A stretch of DNA of 64,000 bases from Prorocentrum cordatum (Eukaryota > Sar > Dinophyceae > Prorocentrales > Prorocentraceae): NCBI GenBank assembly GCA_963575745.1, contig CAUYUJ010020738.1, positions 203,014 to 267,013 on the forward strand, given 5' to 3'. The notes beneath the pieces are model-generated. The model ran no database searches and had not been told where the DNA came from. It saw only the letters and a list, made by a program, of their open reading frames with translations. Of this stretch, positions 31,015-42,740 are shown in pieces. Every line of letters begins with the position of its first letter. Position 1 is the first letter of the stretch. Both the position numbers and the translations under genes were made by a program.

Positions 31015-31470
31015 GCGGGCCCTCTCGGGGCCCTCTTGGAGCCGTCTCGGGACCCTCGCGGGGCCCTCTTGGAGCCGCCTTGGAGCCGCCCGGGGAGTCC
31101 ACGAGGGCCCGGAGAGGTTCCCGGGATGGCCCGGGGGCAAGATGCGCGGAAGGGTTTGCGAGCATTTTGCTCTGGGGCCCTCTTGGGGCCCTCCTGGAGC
31201 CGCATTGGGGCCCTCTTGGGGGCCTCTTGGAGCCGTCGGCCTTCTCGAGGCCCTCTTGGGGCCGTCTTGGAGCCGCCCGGGGGGCCCGCGAGGGCCCCGA
31301 GAGGTTCCCAGGCGGGCCCAGGAGCAAGCTGCGCTGAAGGGTGTTTGTGCATCTTGCTTTGGGGCCCTCCCGGGGCCGTTTTGGAGCCCTCTCTAGGCCC
31401 CCTTGGAGCCGTCTTGGGGCCGCCTGGGGAACCCGACAGGGCGCCGAGAGGCTCCCAAGGTGAACAAGAA
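31015..31470. repeat. GGGGCCCTCTTGGAGCCG repeat array
   Basis: The 12-bp family in a longer form (GGGGCCCTCTTGG and GAGCCGTCTTGG), organised into three ~125-bp higher-order units each containing GCCCG-GAGAGGTTCCC. Confidence 0.8.
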
Positions 31471-31859
31471 TAGATAAGCAGTGAGCTTGCTGCAACGAGA
31501 ACCCTGGAGGCCCCCTGGCGGCACGTTCGGGCGACAGCACTCGGCATCGCATTGAAAGAGGGGGGGGGGGGGGGCGCAAACAAAGGTGAACAACAATGGA
31601 TCCGCGATTCCCCCCTCTTTCCCTGCATCCCCTGTGTTGCCCTTCCACTCGATCTGCCCGCGCAATGCTTCCCACGGCCGCTCTGGCGAGTACTTTCCTC
31701 TGGACGAGTGGCCGCTCAATTGTCAGATCTGCGTCGGTTTGCCGTGGGCCCCCAAGAAAAACGCCCCTGCCAGCAGCGGCCATTCCAACGGCGCCTCCTG
31801 AGCCCGGGCCCAGTCGGACAGGAAAATGCAACGCAGCCTTTAAAAACAGAGCGTATTGA
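31471..31859. other. spacer, no gene seen
   Basis: Unique sequence with a 14-base G-run at about 31561. Confidence 0.4.
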
Positions 31860-31869
31860 AAAAAATATC

Positions 31870-31977
<108 letters not shown>

Positions 31978-31989
31978 GCATCCGGCGGA

Positions 31990-32290
31990 GATTCGCGAGC
32001 CCGTTCGGCGCGCAACCGATCTGCTTCCCGATCGCCAGTTTTGCGCCCGCCCGGCCGCCGAACCGGCTCGCTGAGCTAGTCCGGCCGCCGAACCAGCTCA
32101 GAACTCATCAAAACGCACTCGCCGAGCCGGCTCACTTTGGGATTTTCCTGTTGCCGAATGGACGCGAGCCCGTTTGGCGGGGGCGCTCCATTCGGCGAAG
32201 TGCACCCTTGCCAATGGATCCACATTGCTTTTATGAAGCTCGCCGAACCGGCTCATCTTAAGACGCCGAACCGGCTCAATTGACAACCAG
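31990..32290. repeat. spaced GCCGAACCGGCTC motif, 5 copies
   Basis: Copies near 32055, 32082, 32122, 32243 and 32264 (variants GAGCCGGCTC, itself a palindrome, and GAACCAGCTC). Between them is an inverted pair, CGAATGGA and TCCATTCGGCG. Confidence 0.65.
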
Positions 32291-32548
32291 GGGTCTTCGG
32301 AAGGGCCCGCCGCCCCCCGCGCGGCCCCCCGCGTCGCCCGCGCCTGGCGCCCCCAAGGCGGAAGGGGCCGTCGAAGGGCCCGGCCCCTCGCCCTCGCCGG
32401 CCGGAGGGGGCCCCGCCAAGGCGCCGCCGGCCGCCGCCAAGGCGCCGCCGGCCGCCGGCGGCCCCGCGGGAACCGGGGCGGGCGGAAAACGAGCGACGAG
32501 GCCCGCCCCCGGGAGGAGGCGCTGAGAGGGGCGCCGCCCCGGGAAGGG
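32291..32548. other. GC-rich spacer
   Basis: Contains two short tandem units, AAGGCGCCGCCGGCCGCCG. No gene seen. Confidence 0.4.
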
Positions 32549-32549
32549 G

Positions 32550-32848
<299 letters not shown>

Positions 32849-32852
<4 letters not shown>

Positions 32853-32949
32853 GATCGAGGAGCTGCGAGCACCGCTGGCGGCGATGAGCGTCGGGAGAGA
32901 GAGTGAGATCGAGGAGCTGCGAGCACCGCTGGCGGCGATGAGCGTCGGG
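32849..32949. repeat. 54-bp tandem duplication
   Basis: GTGAGATCGAGGAGCTGCG at 32849 and 32903, identical over about 46 bp. The plus frame encodes SEIEELRAPLAAMSVG twice. Confidence 0.85.
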
Positions 32950-33085
32950 CCGCCTGGGGCGACCTCGGGAGGTGGAGATGGGGCCCCAGGCCCCCCGCCG
33001 CCGCCGCCTCCGCTGCAGCCGCCAGCTGCGGGGCTTGGAAGGGGCCCGGCCGAGTGCGCCGCCCGCCCCCGCCGCCGACCCGAGC

Positions 33086-34046
33086 ATGGACTCACCCCGC
33101 GCCCTCGGCTCGGGCGGCATGGGGGCCCCGGCGGGAGCGGCTTATCCCGTGGCGGCTGGACCTGCGGCGGCGCCTGCTGCTCCAGGCCCAAGTCGCGGCG
33201 GGCCTGGTCTGGTGGCGGGCGCGACAGCGGCTCAGAGCGCTATTATGGTGAGGGAGCCCCTGATGAAGACGAATGGCAGGGCGTCCATGAATCCGCGGTT
33301 GCCCGCCCACATCTGGCAGGGAGCTGCGCAGATGGGGGCTGGCGGGGCGCTCGACCCAGCCGCGCGAATCGCCCCGGCCGCGAGCGGGCGCGTCGGCGAC
33401 GAGACGAAGGCCCCCCCTAGATGTCGAGGCGCTGCGTGCGACGTTGGGCGGCTACATCAAAGCGGAGAGCGGCGTCTTCTCAGGCTCGTTCGGTGGCCCC
33501 GCGGCCTCTGGCGGGCAAGGGGCGGGCGCCTGGGCCCACGCGCCCCCGCCCGACTTCGAGCGGGCGGGAATCGGCGCCCACGGGAAAATCGGGGCCGCGG
33601 GGGGCACGAGCCCGAGGCATTGGCTACAGCAGCAGTGCCAGGGGTGCCGAGGTGGAGAGCAGTGTTAGTCGCCGCGGGCCACTGCGGCCACGCTGGGCTT
33701 CGAATCATGAAAGTGCAGCGCGGGCGCTGAGCTGATGGCCACGCCCGACAGCAGCGACAATGTGGAGATTGGGATACGCCATTCATCGGCGCATGCGCAT
33801 GAGGCGCGGACTCATGACAGGGCGGGGGCCGCCAGGCCCAGGGCCGACATGGCCCCGGGCAGCGGGGTGGACATCGCCCCGGCGCGGCTGATCAGCGAGG
33901 CGACCACCCGCTGGAAACTGGAGCACCAGAGGGCCGAGCGGGCGGCGGCTGAGCTTCGGCGTCGCGGCCCGAGGGGCGACCCCGATGGAGGGGGGCCCGA
34001 GGACAGCGGGCGAGGCGACGGCGGCAAGAACAGGGAGGGGAGCTGA
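33086..34046 (+). pseudogene. Ala/Gly/Pro-rich leading ORF(s) of DIRS-like element 2
   Basis: From the ATG at 33086: MDSPRALGSGGMGAPAG and an Ala/Pro-rich N-terminus. Near 33420 the sense moves to a frame with DVEALRATLGGYIKAESG and ending HWLQQQCQGCRGGEQC (33666). A separate frame 33735-34046 encodes MATPDSSDNVEIG and a charged helix, RWKLEHQRAERAAAELRRR. They lie where Gag-like ORFs of such elements are found. No domain is recognised, and I group them by position only. Confidence 0.35.
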
Positions 34047-34119
34047 TGCCCCCCACTTGCTCCCCCTCGGAGCCGCGGGGGGGGGGGGGGGGGTCCTTGC
34101 GCTCGACCTGAGCAGCGGC

Positions 34120-35337
34120 AAATGATGAAGTCTCGAGGAGGAAGATGGGTAGCCAAGTGTGAGGGCCACAGTGAAGAGACGGTGGTGGGATCATCTTCGA
34201 CGCCCCCCCCGCTCTCTGAAGTTGCCGCCGCTCTTGGCGCCAGTGAAGCAGCCCTACCAGTGGCGCCGCTGCCTCGAACAGGTCGAGTGCCCGCGCGGCC
34301 GGGCAGGGGCAGGCGACGTTTGCATCGGAAGTGCGCGATGCATCGGGCGGCCAGTAACGCGCTGAGAACCCCGAGCGCCGTGCACCTGGGCACGACGAAG
34401 CGAACTGCACTTAGGCAGCAGAAGTTCAGCGACCAATTGACGGAGAAGTCTGCTGCCGGGCAGGTCCAGAGGCTCGCAGTTGCAAGGGCCAAGGGCCAGC
34501 TCTATGTTCGCCGGCTGTTCCCAGCGACAGGTGCACGGGCGACGCGCGAGCTCTTGAAGTTGGGCCAGACAGGCTACAGGAGGGTGCCCAAGATGGGCGC
34601 GCACTCGGACTTCGCGGCGAGCCGAGTGGACGAGGTGACGTCGAAGAGGGAGGCCCCGCCCTTGGAGGCGCTGCCGCCTGAGGAGGCGGCGCACTGTAGC
34701 CGGGATAAACGTGATCGACCTCGCTGGGAAGTCCACGGTGCAGGTGGAGGAGCTGGAGAAGCTGGAGAGGCAGTTTGGTTTCTTTGGAGGCCGAATGGGG
34801 CAGTGGATTGAGCGCCCTCACCGGAGGGTCATCCCTGGGAACCTGTGGATTTTCTTGAGGAGGAGCGAGGCCGAGACTATCAACGGGATTTCAGCTGCGT
34901 TGAGGAAGGGTAATTTCAAGTTGAGGACGCTCGCTATGGCTGTGCCGGCGAATTCCTTGCGGAGCGATGTTCGGCGCCAGGCAGGCCGCGGGCTGGGGGG
35001 GGGGGGGCGCTGGCTATGAGCGCCCGGGATAATGCTGCAAACGGCCAGGCGTGATAGGGGCAACGCGTTATTGTTGGTTCTTTTGCCGGGGTGGATGTGG
35101 CCATGGATGGCCGCCTCGGCTCTCGCCGCCATCCTGGTCCGGGGGCTAGTGGGACCCACGCTGAGAGCTGAGCTTCAGGATGGCATGCCCATGCGACGCG
35201 AGGATGCCCATGGGCCTGTCGCGTGCGGCGCGCATCCTGATGAGCATCAGCCTGGAGGCCGCGGGGGGGGGGGGCCAGTGAGATCAACGTCGCCGGGCGG
35301 ATCGCGCGTCGCAGGGCCGAGGGGCTGGGCGCGCCAG
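34120..35337 (+). pseudogene. unrecognised coding remnants of DIRS-like element 2
   Basis: The frame 34122-34811 holds a basic stretch, TTKRTALRQQKFSDQLTEK. An overlapping frame, 34711-35019, encodes MIDLAGKSTVQVEELEKLE and QWIERPHRRVIPGNLWIFLR with helical character. A third, 35032-35361, has a hydrophobic segment (LLLVLLPGWMWPWMAASALA). G-runs at 34078, 34994 and 35265 are probable sites of frame slippage. Presumably pol-upstream sequence; not assignable. Confidence 0.3.
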
Positions 35338-36264
35338 AAGAGGCGATCGCGGAGGACGTAGGATGGTTTTCAGCGAAATCCAAGGCCAATCTGGAGAATC
35401 GAGATGGCGCAAGGCTGTCGCCGGAGGGGTTCCGTGAGAACGCGCGCTTTCTGAAGAGAGAGAGCAGCGTCGAGTTATCGTGGTCTCGCGCGCTTTCGAC
35501 GGGGGCAGGGGGAGGTTCGATGTTCAACGCTGCGTTGGGGGTTCGCCCTCGAGTGCGGAGTGCCTCTTTTCTCCTTTGGTGCTGATCTGGCTTGCGACCG
35601 CCGCTGGGGCCTGCGGGCCCGCTCTTGATCGCTCTGCTACAGGAGATGATAGAGGAGGGCATGGCGGATATCGTGTTGGGGGCCCCGCCCCTGCGCTACT
35701 TGGAGTCGCGCTCGCTTCCAGCCAGGCGGGCCCAGGCCTCTTCGCTTTCGACGCCCCCCTCTTGGTCGGGCCGACCTGTCGGAGGCTGAGAGGGGGCGAG
35801 TGAAGGAGGCAAACGCGTTGCCGTTCGACATCCCGGCGTTGCGCGACATCGTCGAGCGGCGCGGCGGGGGCTATGTGCGCGAGCGCCCGTCCGACCCAGA
35901 GGTTGAGCCCATGCCCGGCATCTGGGGCCTGGGCGCAGTCGAGGGCATGCTGGGGAGACATGGGATGCAGCTGGTAAAGTTTGATCAGCGCACGTTTGGA
36001 GGCCCGTCCCAGAAGCCGACTTCTTTGGCCTCCAACTTGGGCGGGATAGGTGATCACCCCCTCCAATTTGACGGCGGGCACAGGCGCGAGCGAGCATGCG
36101 GAAAGAACAAGCTGGGCATATTCAGGTCGAGGCGCTCCCAGGCATATCTCCCATGGCTGTGCCGCATGATCGCGCAGTGCGCGGTCAGGGCGGCGCGTCG
36201 ACGACTGGGCGCTGGGGGGGGGGGCCTGGGGAGGGGGGCTGCGCACAGGGCGCGGGCGATCTAG
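35338..36264 (+). pseudogene. cytosine-methyltransferase-like domain of DIRS-like element 2
   Basis: The second half is clear in the frame to 36264: DLSEAERGRVKEANALPFDI, then VRERPSDPEVEP (the ENP-like segment, here ERP), MQLVKFDQRTFGGPSQKPTS, and a tail with HRRERACGKNKLG and QAYLPWLC. This is the same layout as the domain at 18066-18760 in element 1 (ENP, then C-x-G...KPTS, then G-K and YP-x-L-C). The expected Cys in the DQC-type motif is Arg here. The first half (35480-35790) is scattered over other frames, with ADIVLGAPPLRYLES possibly marking the PC region. Its position before the RT differs from element 1. Confidence 0.5.
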
Positions 36265-36280
36265 ACGCTCGAAGTGGAGC

Positions 36281-37454
36281 GTGGAGTGCGAGAAGTCTGG
36301 GCTCTTCTCGTTGCATGGGCAGCGCTGCAAGGAAGGTGCGGCGCGCCTGAAGCCAGGGGCCAGCGCAGTCAACGCGCACGTGGACGACGGCTTGCGCTCG
36401 GCAGCTTCGGAGAGGCAAGGCGCCGCGCAGGATAAAACAGAGAGAGAGAGAGAGGAGCATGAAGATGATGAGCCAAGTGGCGGGCGCTCGGGAGCTGACG
36501 GGCCCCGTGGTGACGGAACGTGAGGGGAGTTCCGGAGGGGTCAAGATCGCAGGCTACGAGCTGCAGAGCTCCCCTCTTCGGCTGAAGCTGGCGAGTGGCA
36601 AGGCCGGCTGGCTGGAGGCGGCGCTCGCGTTGATCCTGGAGCGCCGTGGATGGATGTGGAGCTGCTGCGGGCGCTGGTGGGCGCCTGGCTGTGTGGGGCC
36701 CTGCTGCGCCGCGAGCTCGCGCCCATCCCAGCTGCCGCCTTTGTTTGACCCTTCGGAGAAGAGGCAGGGAAGGGCGGTCCGATGGTGGGCGTCGGTCAAG
36801 AGGGAGGTACGTGCCATGCGAGATGTGATCCCGCTCGTGGCTTGCTCGCTGGACTTGCCCGCGGCCCCTGTTCTCTTCGCCTCGGGCGCGGAGGGCGCCA
36901 ATCGCGATGATCACGGAGGGCTCGGGGTGGCGGGTGCCAGCGCGGCGGTCCAGCAGGCGGAGGCAGTCATCAAGGCAGGGGTTCGACCTGGCCATGCTGT
37001 CTCTCGGCTCGATGGTGCACCGGTGCATCTCAATCGGGCTGACCGCGAACTTCGGGGCCGCATCCCTGCGTCGCGCATTCCTCGTGAGCTGCTGCAGACC
37101 CCGCAGGACACGTGGAAGGATCTTGTTTCAGGCCAGTGTAACAGGCCTGATCATATCATCTTGGGTGAAGGACGTGCCATGGTCAGGCTGCTCCAGGGCT
37201 TGTCTCTCCTGCTTGGCGCCCGTGGCCACGCCGTGCGCGGCGTGGGGGATAATGGGCCATTGGCACCAGCAGCCGCCGAAGAACGGTCGTCAGCCCCTCG
37301 CCTGAATTACTTGTTCAGGAAGGTCAATGCTCTCTCAGTGGCAATGAACATCCGGCTATACTTACCATGGGTGGACACCGCACATCAAGCGGCAGATGCG
37401 CTGTCCACAAGGAAGCAGCTGGAGTCGGGCGGGGCCGCGTCGGCTGGGCCCTGA
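36281..37454 (+). pseudogene. RT C-terminal part and RNase H of DIRS-like element 2
   Basis: RT motif C-like VNAHVDDGLR (36281 frame) is followed by a GA microsatellite and a frame change to IAGYELQSSPLRLKLASGK (thumb), then WWASVKREVRAMRDVIPLV. RNase H begins VLFASGAEGAN, where the first catalytic Asp (ASD in the family pattern) seems replaced by Gly. It continues with LLQTPQDTWKDLVSGQ, GDNGPLAPAAAEERSSAP, LNYLFRKVNALSVAMNIRL and LPWVDTAHQAADALS. RT fingers and motifs A and B were not found, so this copy is internally deleted or too decayed upstream. Confidence 0.6.
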
Positions 37455-38300
37455 CCAAGCTGCCAGGGTCACCGCGAAGACTCGAGAACTACCGGGCGTT
37501 TTCCACCTGGGCGCTGCAGCGCGGCATGCGTTCCAGTTGCCCTGACCAATGAGGCGATCTCCTGGTTGAGTTCAGCACTGATCAGCATGAGATTCACGCC
37601 AGCAAAGTTTATCAACGTCGCGTCTTCAGTGGATTTCTTATTTCCACGAATGAGAAATCAGCGGTCGTGGAGCCGAGCAGCGTTTGCAGGTTGGGAACGG
37701 AACGCCGAACGGAAGCACGCGACTCCGCTCAAATATAGTCCAGGCAAGCTACCTGGGGTTCATCTGGCCCCCAGAGGTCACCCCCGCATGGGCTTCGGCA
37801 TCACGCTGCAGGGCCACGCGGGCCCTCGGCCCTCGGAACTCTTGGGGGCATTGCCTGAAGACATGGTCTTCCCCCGTGATCTAGGAGAGGGTGCCGATGA
37901 TGCGTCTGCGTCAATTGCGCTGGCTTCTCGTATTGGGGCAAAGCTCAAGAGGCCCCCAAACCCGCATCTACCAGGAGGACCGGGACATCATGAATGTACT
38001 CGAGGCCATCACGAGGGCTACCCCGGCTGGCACCCCGCTGCTCCCCTATAGTTTGGCTCGCTATCGCAAGTTGATGAAGGAGGTGGGGGCCTCGCTGGGC
38101 CTGGCAGCGGGGCGGGGGCCTCGCGGCCCCAGGGCAGGATGGGCCAGTGTCAGTCGCGCTGAGGGTCTGTCATTTGAAGAAGTGCAAAAGATGGGTTTCG
38201 GATGCAAGCCTGAGAAGGTACTTGGACATTGTGCGAGCCATGCATATCTTGGCACAGCTCAACGCGAAGGGCTTCTCACATCAGCTGCGCTGGCTCACCG
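37441..38300 (+). pseudogene. tyrosine recombinase of DIRS-like element 2
   Basis: N-terminal core-binding segment LENYRAFSTWALQRGMRS, then FTPAKFINVASSVDFLFPR. Box I GHAGPRPSELLGALPED supplies the catalytic Arg (about 37827). IASRIGAKLKRP-like residues may hold the Lys. A frame change leads to RYRKLMKEVGASLGL, GPRGPRAGWASVSRAEGLSF (the H of HxxR is Arg here). A second frame change leads to RWVSDASLRRYLDIV, with the catalytic Tyr at 38219-38221 intact, then ILAQLNAKGF. Four or more indels make this a pseudogene. It ends close to the tail region and satellite. Confidence 0.65.
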
Positions 38301-39200
38301 GGGGTTGGATCCAGCACTTGCGCGGCTCGTCTTCGGCGCCAGCTCGGTTCCACAATCTGGCGCCCAAGGGGGTGGTCAAGGACAAGGCCACAGGGCAGTG
38401 GAGGCTGCCGCCTGCCAGTGCCGACATGACTCAAAGTGCACCGCCGCCACTCCGGGGAGTTGGGTGCATCTCCAGTGGCCAGCGCCGTCGACGGCGCCCA
38501 GAGCAGCAACGCCTCCTGGGCCACTCATGCTGCGCACCCCGCCATTTGCTACGTCCCCGGGCGCGCCGCCGCCACCGACTACACTGTCAGCAGTGCCAGC
38601 GGAGGCGGCGGGCCAGATCACCCCGGGCGGGCCCCGTTCCACACCGCAGGTGGCGCGGTTTACAGCGGCGAGAGTGGCCGGAGGCGGCAGGTGCAAGGTG
38701 ATTGTGGGTGAGACCTGGCCTTGGTCTTTGTTTCCTCCCGCCCATCGCCCCACTTACGCACTTGGTGACCTTCCCTGCAAGTTTGCTCCCGAATATCACC
38801 AGGGGCGCCGACGCCGCGGCCGGCCCGGTGGAGGACGCGGCGGCGGCAGGAGAGGCAGTTGGTTTGGCGGCCAGGAACCTCGCCCTGGCAGTCAGTGGAG
38901 CGGTCATGTCAGTCGCGCGCAACTCAGCTATATGCACGGACGAGGCGTGGTCGGGCATCGACTTCCTAGGATGCCGCTTGAACTTCGCGGGCGGCCGCTT
39001 CGTCGTCGACATCGGCGCTCGCTCCAGTCCGGACAGGATGGCTAAGCTGGAGCGTGGTCAGTCGGGGGCCCCCGCGGAGTTGGCAGATGATCTTTGGTTT
39101 GCCATGCGCGGAGTTTCGGCGAGAGCGCCAGTGTCGGCCATAATCTCAGCCCAGTTCAATATGACGAAGAGTTTCTGCATTCCCTACCTAGGCTCTGCCT
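38301..39200 (+). pseudogene. 3' region of DIRS-like element 2, Ala-rich domain
   Basis: After the recombinase a Pro/Ala/Thr-rich linker (38440-38690) leads to a frame at 38702-39331. It holds VEDAAAAGEAVGLAARNLAL, SGAVMSVARNSAICTDEAW and LGCRLNFAGGRFVVDIGARS. Such Ala-rich, amphipathic domains occur in dinoflagellate retroelement proteins as I recall them; the function is unknown. The frame loses character after about 39200. Confidence 0.35.
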
Positions 39201-39302
39201 GCAAGGGTTCTTGCCGTCTTTGCCCAAAAGGGGGCTGGCAGCGTTGCCCGCCCCGGGCGGTTCCCCCGGCATCCCCCCCGCGGTTCCCCCAGCTGCGTCC
39301 CC

Positions 39303-39815
39303 TTAGCTTAGCGTTGCTTATCTCATCTTAGCTTAGCTTATTTCATCTTAGCTTAGCTTAGTTTGATCTTAGCTCAGGTTTATCTTAGCTTAGCGCACCT
39401 TAATCTTAGGTTCGCCGAGCTCTAGCATAGCAGAGCACAGCAGGGCATAGCAGAGCGTGGCATAGCATAGCGCAGCACAGCATATCGCAGCATGGCCCAG
39501 CATCGCATAGCATAGCGCAGCATAGCATAGCATAGCATAGCAAAGCGCAGCACAGTACAGCACAGCACAGCAGAGCGCAGCATAGCATTTCATGCAATAG
39601 CATAGCATAGCATCGCGCAGCTTAGCATAGCATAGCATATCATAACATATCATAGCATAGCATAGCACAGCGCAGCATGACATATCATATATTACCATAT
39701 CATACAATAGCATAACACTGCCTCGCATATCATAGCGCAGCATTTCATATCATAACATAGCATAGCGCAGCATAGCATGGCATAGCATAGCATTGCATAG
39801 CATAGCAACTCATGC
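39303..39815. repeat. AGCTTAGCTT then ATAGCATAGC 5-bp satellite
   Basis: 39303-39415 is built on TTAGCTTAGC. 39416-39815 is nearly pure ATAGC/ACAGC/GCAGC 5-mers. The Cys/Tyr/Leu/Met-rich minus frame is an artefact of the period. Confidence 0.95.
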
Positions 39816-40294
39816 TGCTTTCCTAGGGGCTCCAACTTCTAGGTCGGGTCGCACTGGGGTAATTTGGGACTGGGAGGTGATCTTAGTAGAGCGTGAGATC
39901 TTGTCCATTCGTCACTACTTTGCACGTCTTGAGTTTGATTTGCAGGGGGGCAAGCCGCTGCGGGACTTGAGTGGCTCAGACCCAGGTTCTGAGCTGGGGC
40001 GCGTCACCACTCGCGCGAAGGACCCCGTCGACAACGCGGTGGATGCGAGTGTGTTGCGCCAGCCTTTGCCTGCGCGGGAGATTTTCCTTGCCCCCGCCGC
40101 TCGGCCACCCGGGCGGTTCTGTTTCGGCCGCTGGATTGCTCCCCGCATCGATTGGCTCGTGTACGCTGGCGGGCATCGGTTCTGATCAGTTCCAAAGCCA
40201 TGGGCAACGTGGGAGCGTTGTTTCGCAAGCGGAGGGCTGCGCATCCAGAGCCACATGTTGCTATTCAGATGATGTGGGGCGTTCTCATCCACGG
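39816..40294. other. unique spacer, no gene supported
   Basis: A plus frame at 39793-40185 is open but carries no motif. Confidence 0.4.
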
Positions 40295-41975
40295 CGAGGC
40301 CTCGAGACATGTGGATGTCTTTCAGATTGGAAGATGTTGGGGTGAATTGTTGCGGCACGCCATGCGCTGCATGATCAGACCATGGCTTTGGACATATCGC
40401 TTTGTTCTTGAAAACGAGAAATATTTCTGAGTGAAGCTGCAGCGTTGAATTCGCTGTAGGCGTCGCCTCAATGTGTCCTCCGCCGCCCCCGTGGCTCGGC
40501 GGGCCCCCTGTTCTCCGTCCTTCCCCAGGGCCCCGTAGGGGCGGTCTGGGGGTTGGGTGGGTGGGTCTCTGAGGCTTCTTTGAAATCATTCGTTTAGTAC
40601 ATTATGATGAAGTGAGAGGTTACGAACGGGTTTTCGTGTATAGTGTTCAGTCCAATGAGCGATCGCTGCATGCGTCACTCCATAGCCTTCTCGGGCCGCC
40701 CCTCCCCCCCCGCCCTTGAAGGGGATGATGTGGGATTTTCTCGTGCAGCGCGAGGCCTCGAGATATGTTGTTGTCTTTCAGATTGGAAGATGTTGGAGTG
40801 ACGCGCTGCAGGACGTCACGCACTGCAGGGTCAGATCATGGCTTTGCTCATATCGTAGTTGGCTTGAAAGCGAGCGATATTTCTGAGTGACGCTGCGGCT
40901 TCGAATTCGCTGTAGGCTTCGCCTCAATGTGTCCTCCGCCGCCCCCGTGGCTCGGCGGGCCCCCTGCCCCCTGTCGTTGCCCTGGGCCCCGTGGGGGCGG
41001 TCTGGGGGTTGGGTGGGTGGGTATCTGAGGTTTCTTTGAAATCATTCGTTTAGTACATTATGACGAAGTGAGAGGTTACGAACGGGTTTTCGTGTATAGT
41101 GTTCAGTCCAATGAGCGATCGCTGCGCGCGTCACTCCATAGCCTTCTCGGGCCCGCCCCCCCCCCCCCCCGCCCTTGAAGGGGATGATGTGGGATTTTCT
41201 TGTGCAGCGCGAGGCCTCGAGATATGTCGTTGCCTTTCAGATTGGAAGATGTTGGAGTGACGTGTTGCAGGACGTCGCGCACTGCAGGGTCAGATCATGG
41301 CTTTGGACATATCGTCGTTGGCTTGACAACGAGAGAGATTTCTGAGTGACGCTGCGGCTTTGAATTCGCTGTAGGCTTCGCCTCAATGTGTCCTCCGCCG
41401 TCCCAGTGGCTCGGCGGGGCCCCTGTCCCCTGTCGTTGTCCTGGGCCCCGTAGGGGCGGTCTGGGGGTTGGGTGGGTGGGTCTCTGAGGTTTCTTTGAAA
41501 TCATTCGTTTAGTACATTATGATGAAGTGAGAGGTTACGACCGGGTTTTCGTGTATAGTGTTCAGTCCAATGAGCGATCGCTGCATGCGTCACGCCATAG
41601 CCTTCTCGGGCCCGCACCCCCCCCGCCCTTGAAGGGGATGGTGTGGTTTTTTTCGTGCAACGCGAGGCCTCGAGATATGTTGTTGTCTTTCATATTGGAA
41701 GATGTTGGAGTGACATGTTGCAGGACGTCACGCACTGCAGGGTCAGATCATGGCTTTGCTCATATCGTAGTTGGCTTGACAACGAGAGAGATTTCTAAGT
41801 GACGCTGCGGCTTCGAATTCGCTGTAGGCTTCGCCTCAATGTGTCCTCCGCCGTCCCCGTGGCTCGGCGGGCTCCCTGTCCCCTGTCGTTGCCCTGGGCC
41901 CCGTAGGGGCGGTCTGAGGGTTGGGTGGGTGGGTCTCTGAGGCTTGTTTGAAATCATTCGTTTAGTACATTATGA
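40295..41975. repeat. ~457-bp satellite, about 3.7 units
   Basis: Unit boundaries marked by AATCATTCGTTTAGTACATT fall at 40582, 41040, 41499 and 41952 (spacing 458, 459, 453). Each unit contains GAGCGATCGCTGC, a variable C-run, GAGGCCTCGAGATATG and CTCCGCCG-CC. Units are roughly 90% alike by eye; the leading partial unit is the most diverged. A minus-strand frame starting MISKKPQRPTHPT is kept in all units, but C-run variation breaks it further on. Confidence 0.95.
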
Positions 41976-42030
41976 TGACGATGGTGGTGATGATAATGAT
42001 GAGGAGGAGGAGGAGTCTGGGTATACTGCT
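41976..42030. repeat. GAT/GGA microsatellite
   Basis: Short trinucleotide tract at the end of the satellite. Confidence 0.8.
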
Positions 42031-42074
42031 GATGGTTAGGATGACGATGTCTCGAGCGGCTTGCTGGTTTTAGC

Positions 42075-42350
42075 ACTTATACAGGGGGGGCGCCAAGGGG
42101 TATCTCACGGTCTCCGTTCGCGCCCAGATTGCGGGGATGTCTCGCGTGGTTTGCCTGTGTTGGTCGCGAACATCTTTCCTTTCGCTTTCGGAGCAGATCT
42201 TGAGGATGTCTCGTGCGAGCGTCTCCTAAGGGGGGGCAACCAGGGGGTATCTCACGGCCTCCGTTCGCGCCCAGGTTGCGGGGATTGTCGCGAACATCCT
42301 CCGCTTTCGGAAAAGATATGGGGGATGTCTCGAGCGAGGCGCTCACTTTC
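42075..42350. repeat. ~150-bp direct repeat, 2 diverged units
   Basis: Both units carry GGGGTATCTCACGG-CTCCG, TTCGCGCCCAG and CGCGAACATC, TTTCGGA, GATGTCTCG. Confidence 0.7.
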
Positions 42351-42599
42351 GCCCCCCAGAGGAGGCCGGATTTTGAAAATGTTTTGATCGGTTTGGTCGT
42401 TTTGGTGGCCAGACTCGTGGGCACAGATTCTCCAGGCTGACGCCACATCCGCCGACCCCTTGATTCGTACCGGCGGCTATCGCCGCGTTTCCGCCTTCAC
42501 TGCTCGTAGCTGCCAGGCGTTACAGTGCAGTGGCAAGTGCCAGAAGAAAAGATTGAGAGGCATGGCAAAGCGCATGGAAAAAAAAACGGAAGAGGAGTA

Positions 42600-42730
42600 G
42601 TCGGAGGTGGAGGAGGAGCAGAGGGAGGAGGAGGAGGATGAGGAGGATGAGATTGAAGAGGATGAGGAGGTCGAGGATCAGGTTGAGGAGGATGAGGAGG
42701 GTGAGGTTGGGGAGGATGGCGAGGGGGAGG
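42600..42730. repeat. GAGGAT/GAGGAG tract
   Basis: Acidic-coding purine repeat (Glu/Asp on plus), not a gene. Confidence 0.8.
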
Positions 42731-42740
42731 GCAGTCTTGG

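Noticed and set aside
39390-39743. Cys/Tyr/Leu/Met-rich minus-strand frame
   Set aside because: Encoded by the ATAGC 5-bp satellite.
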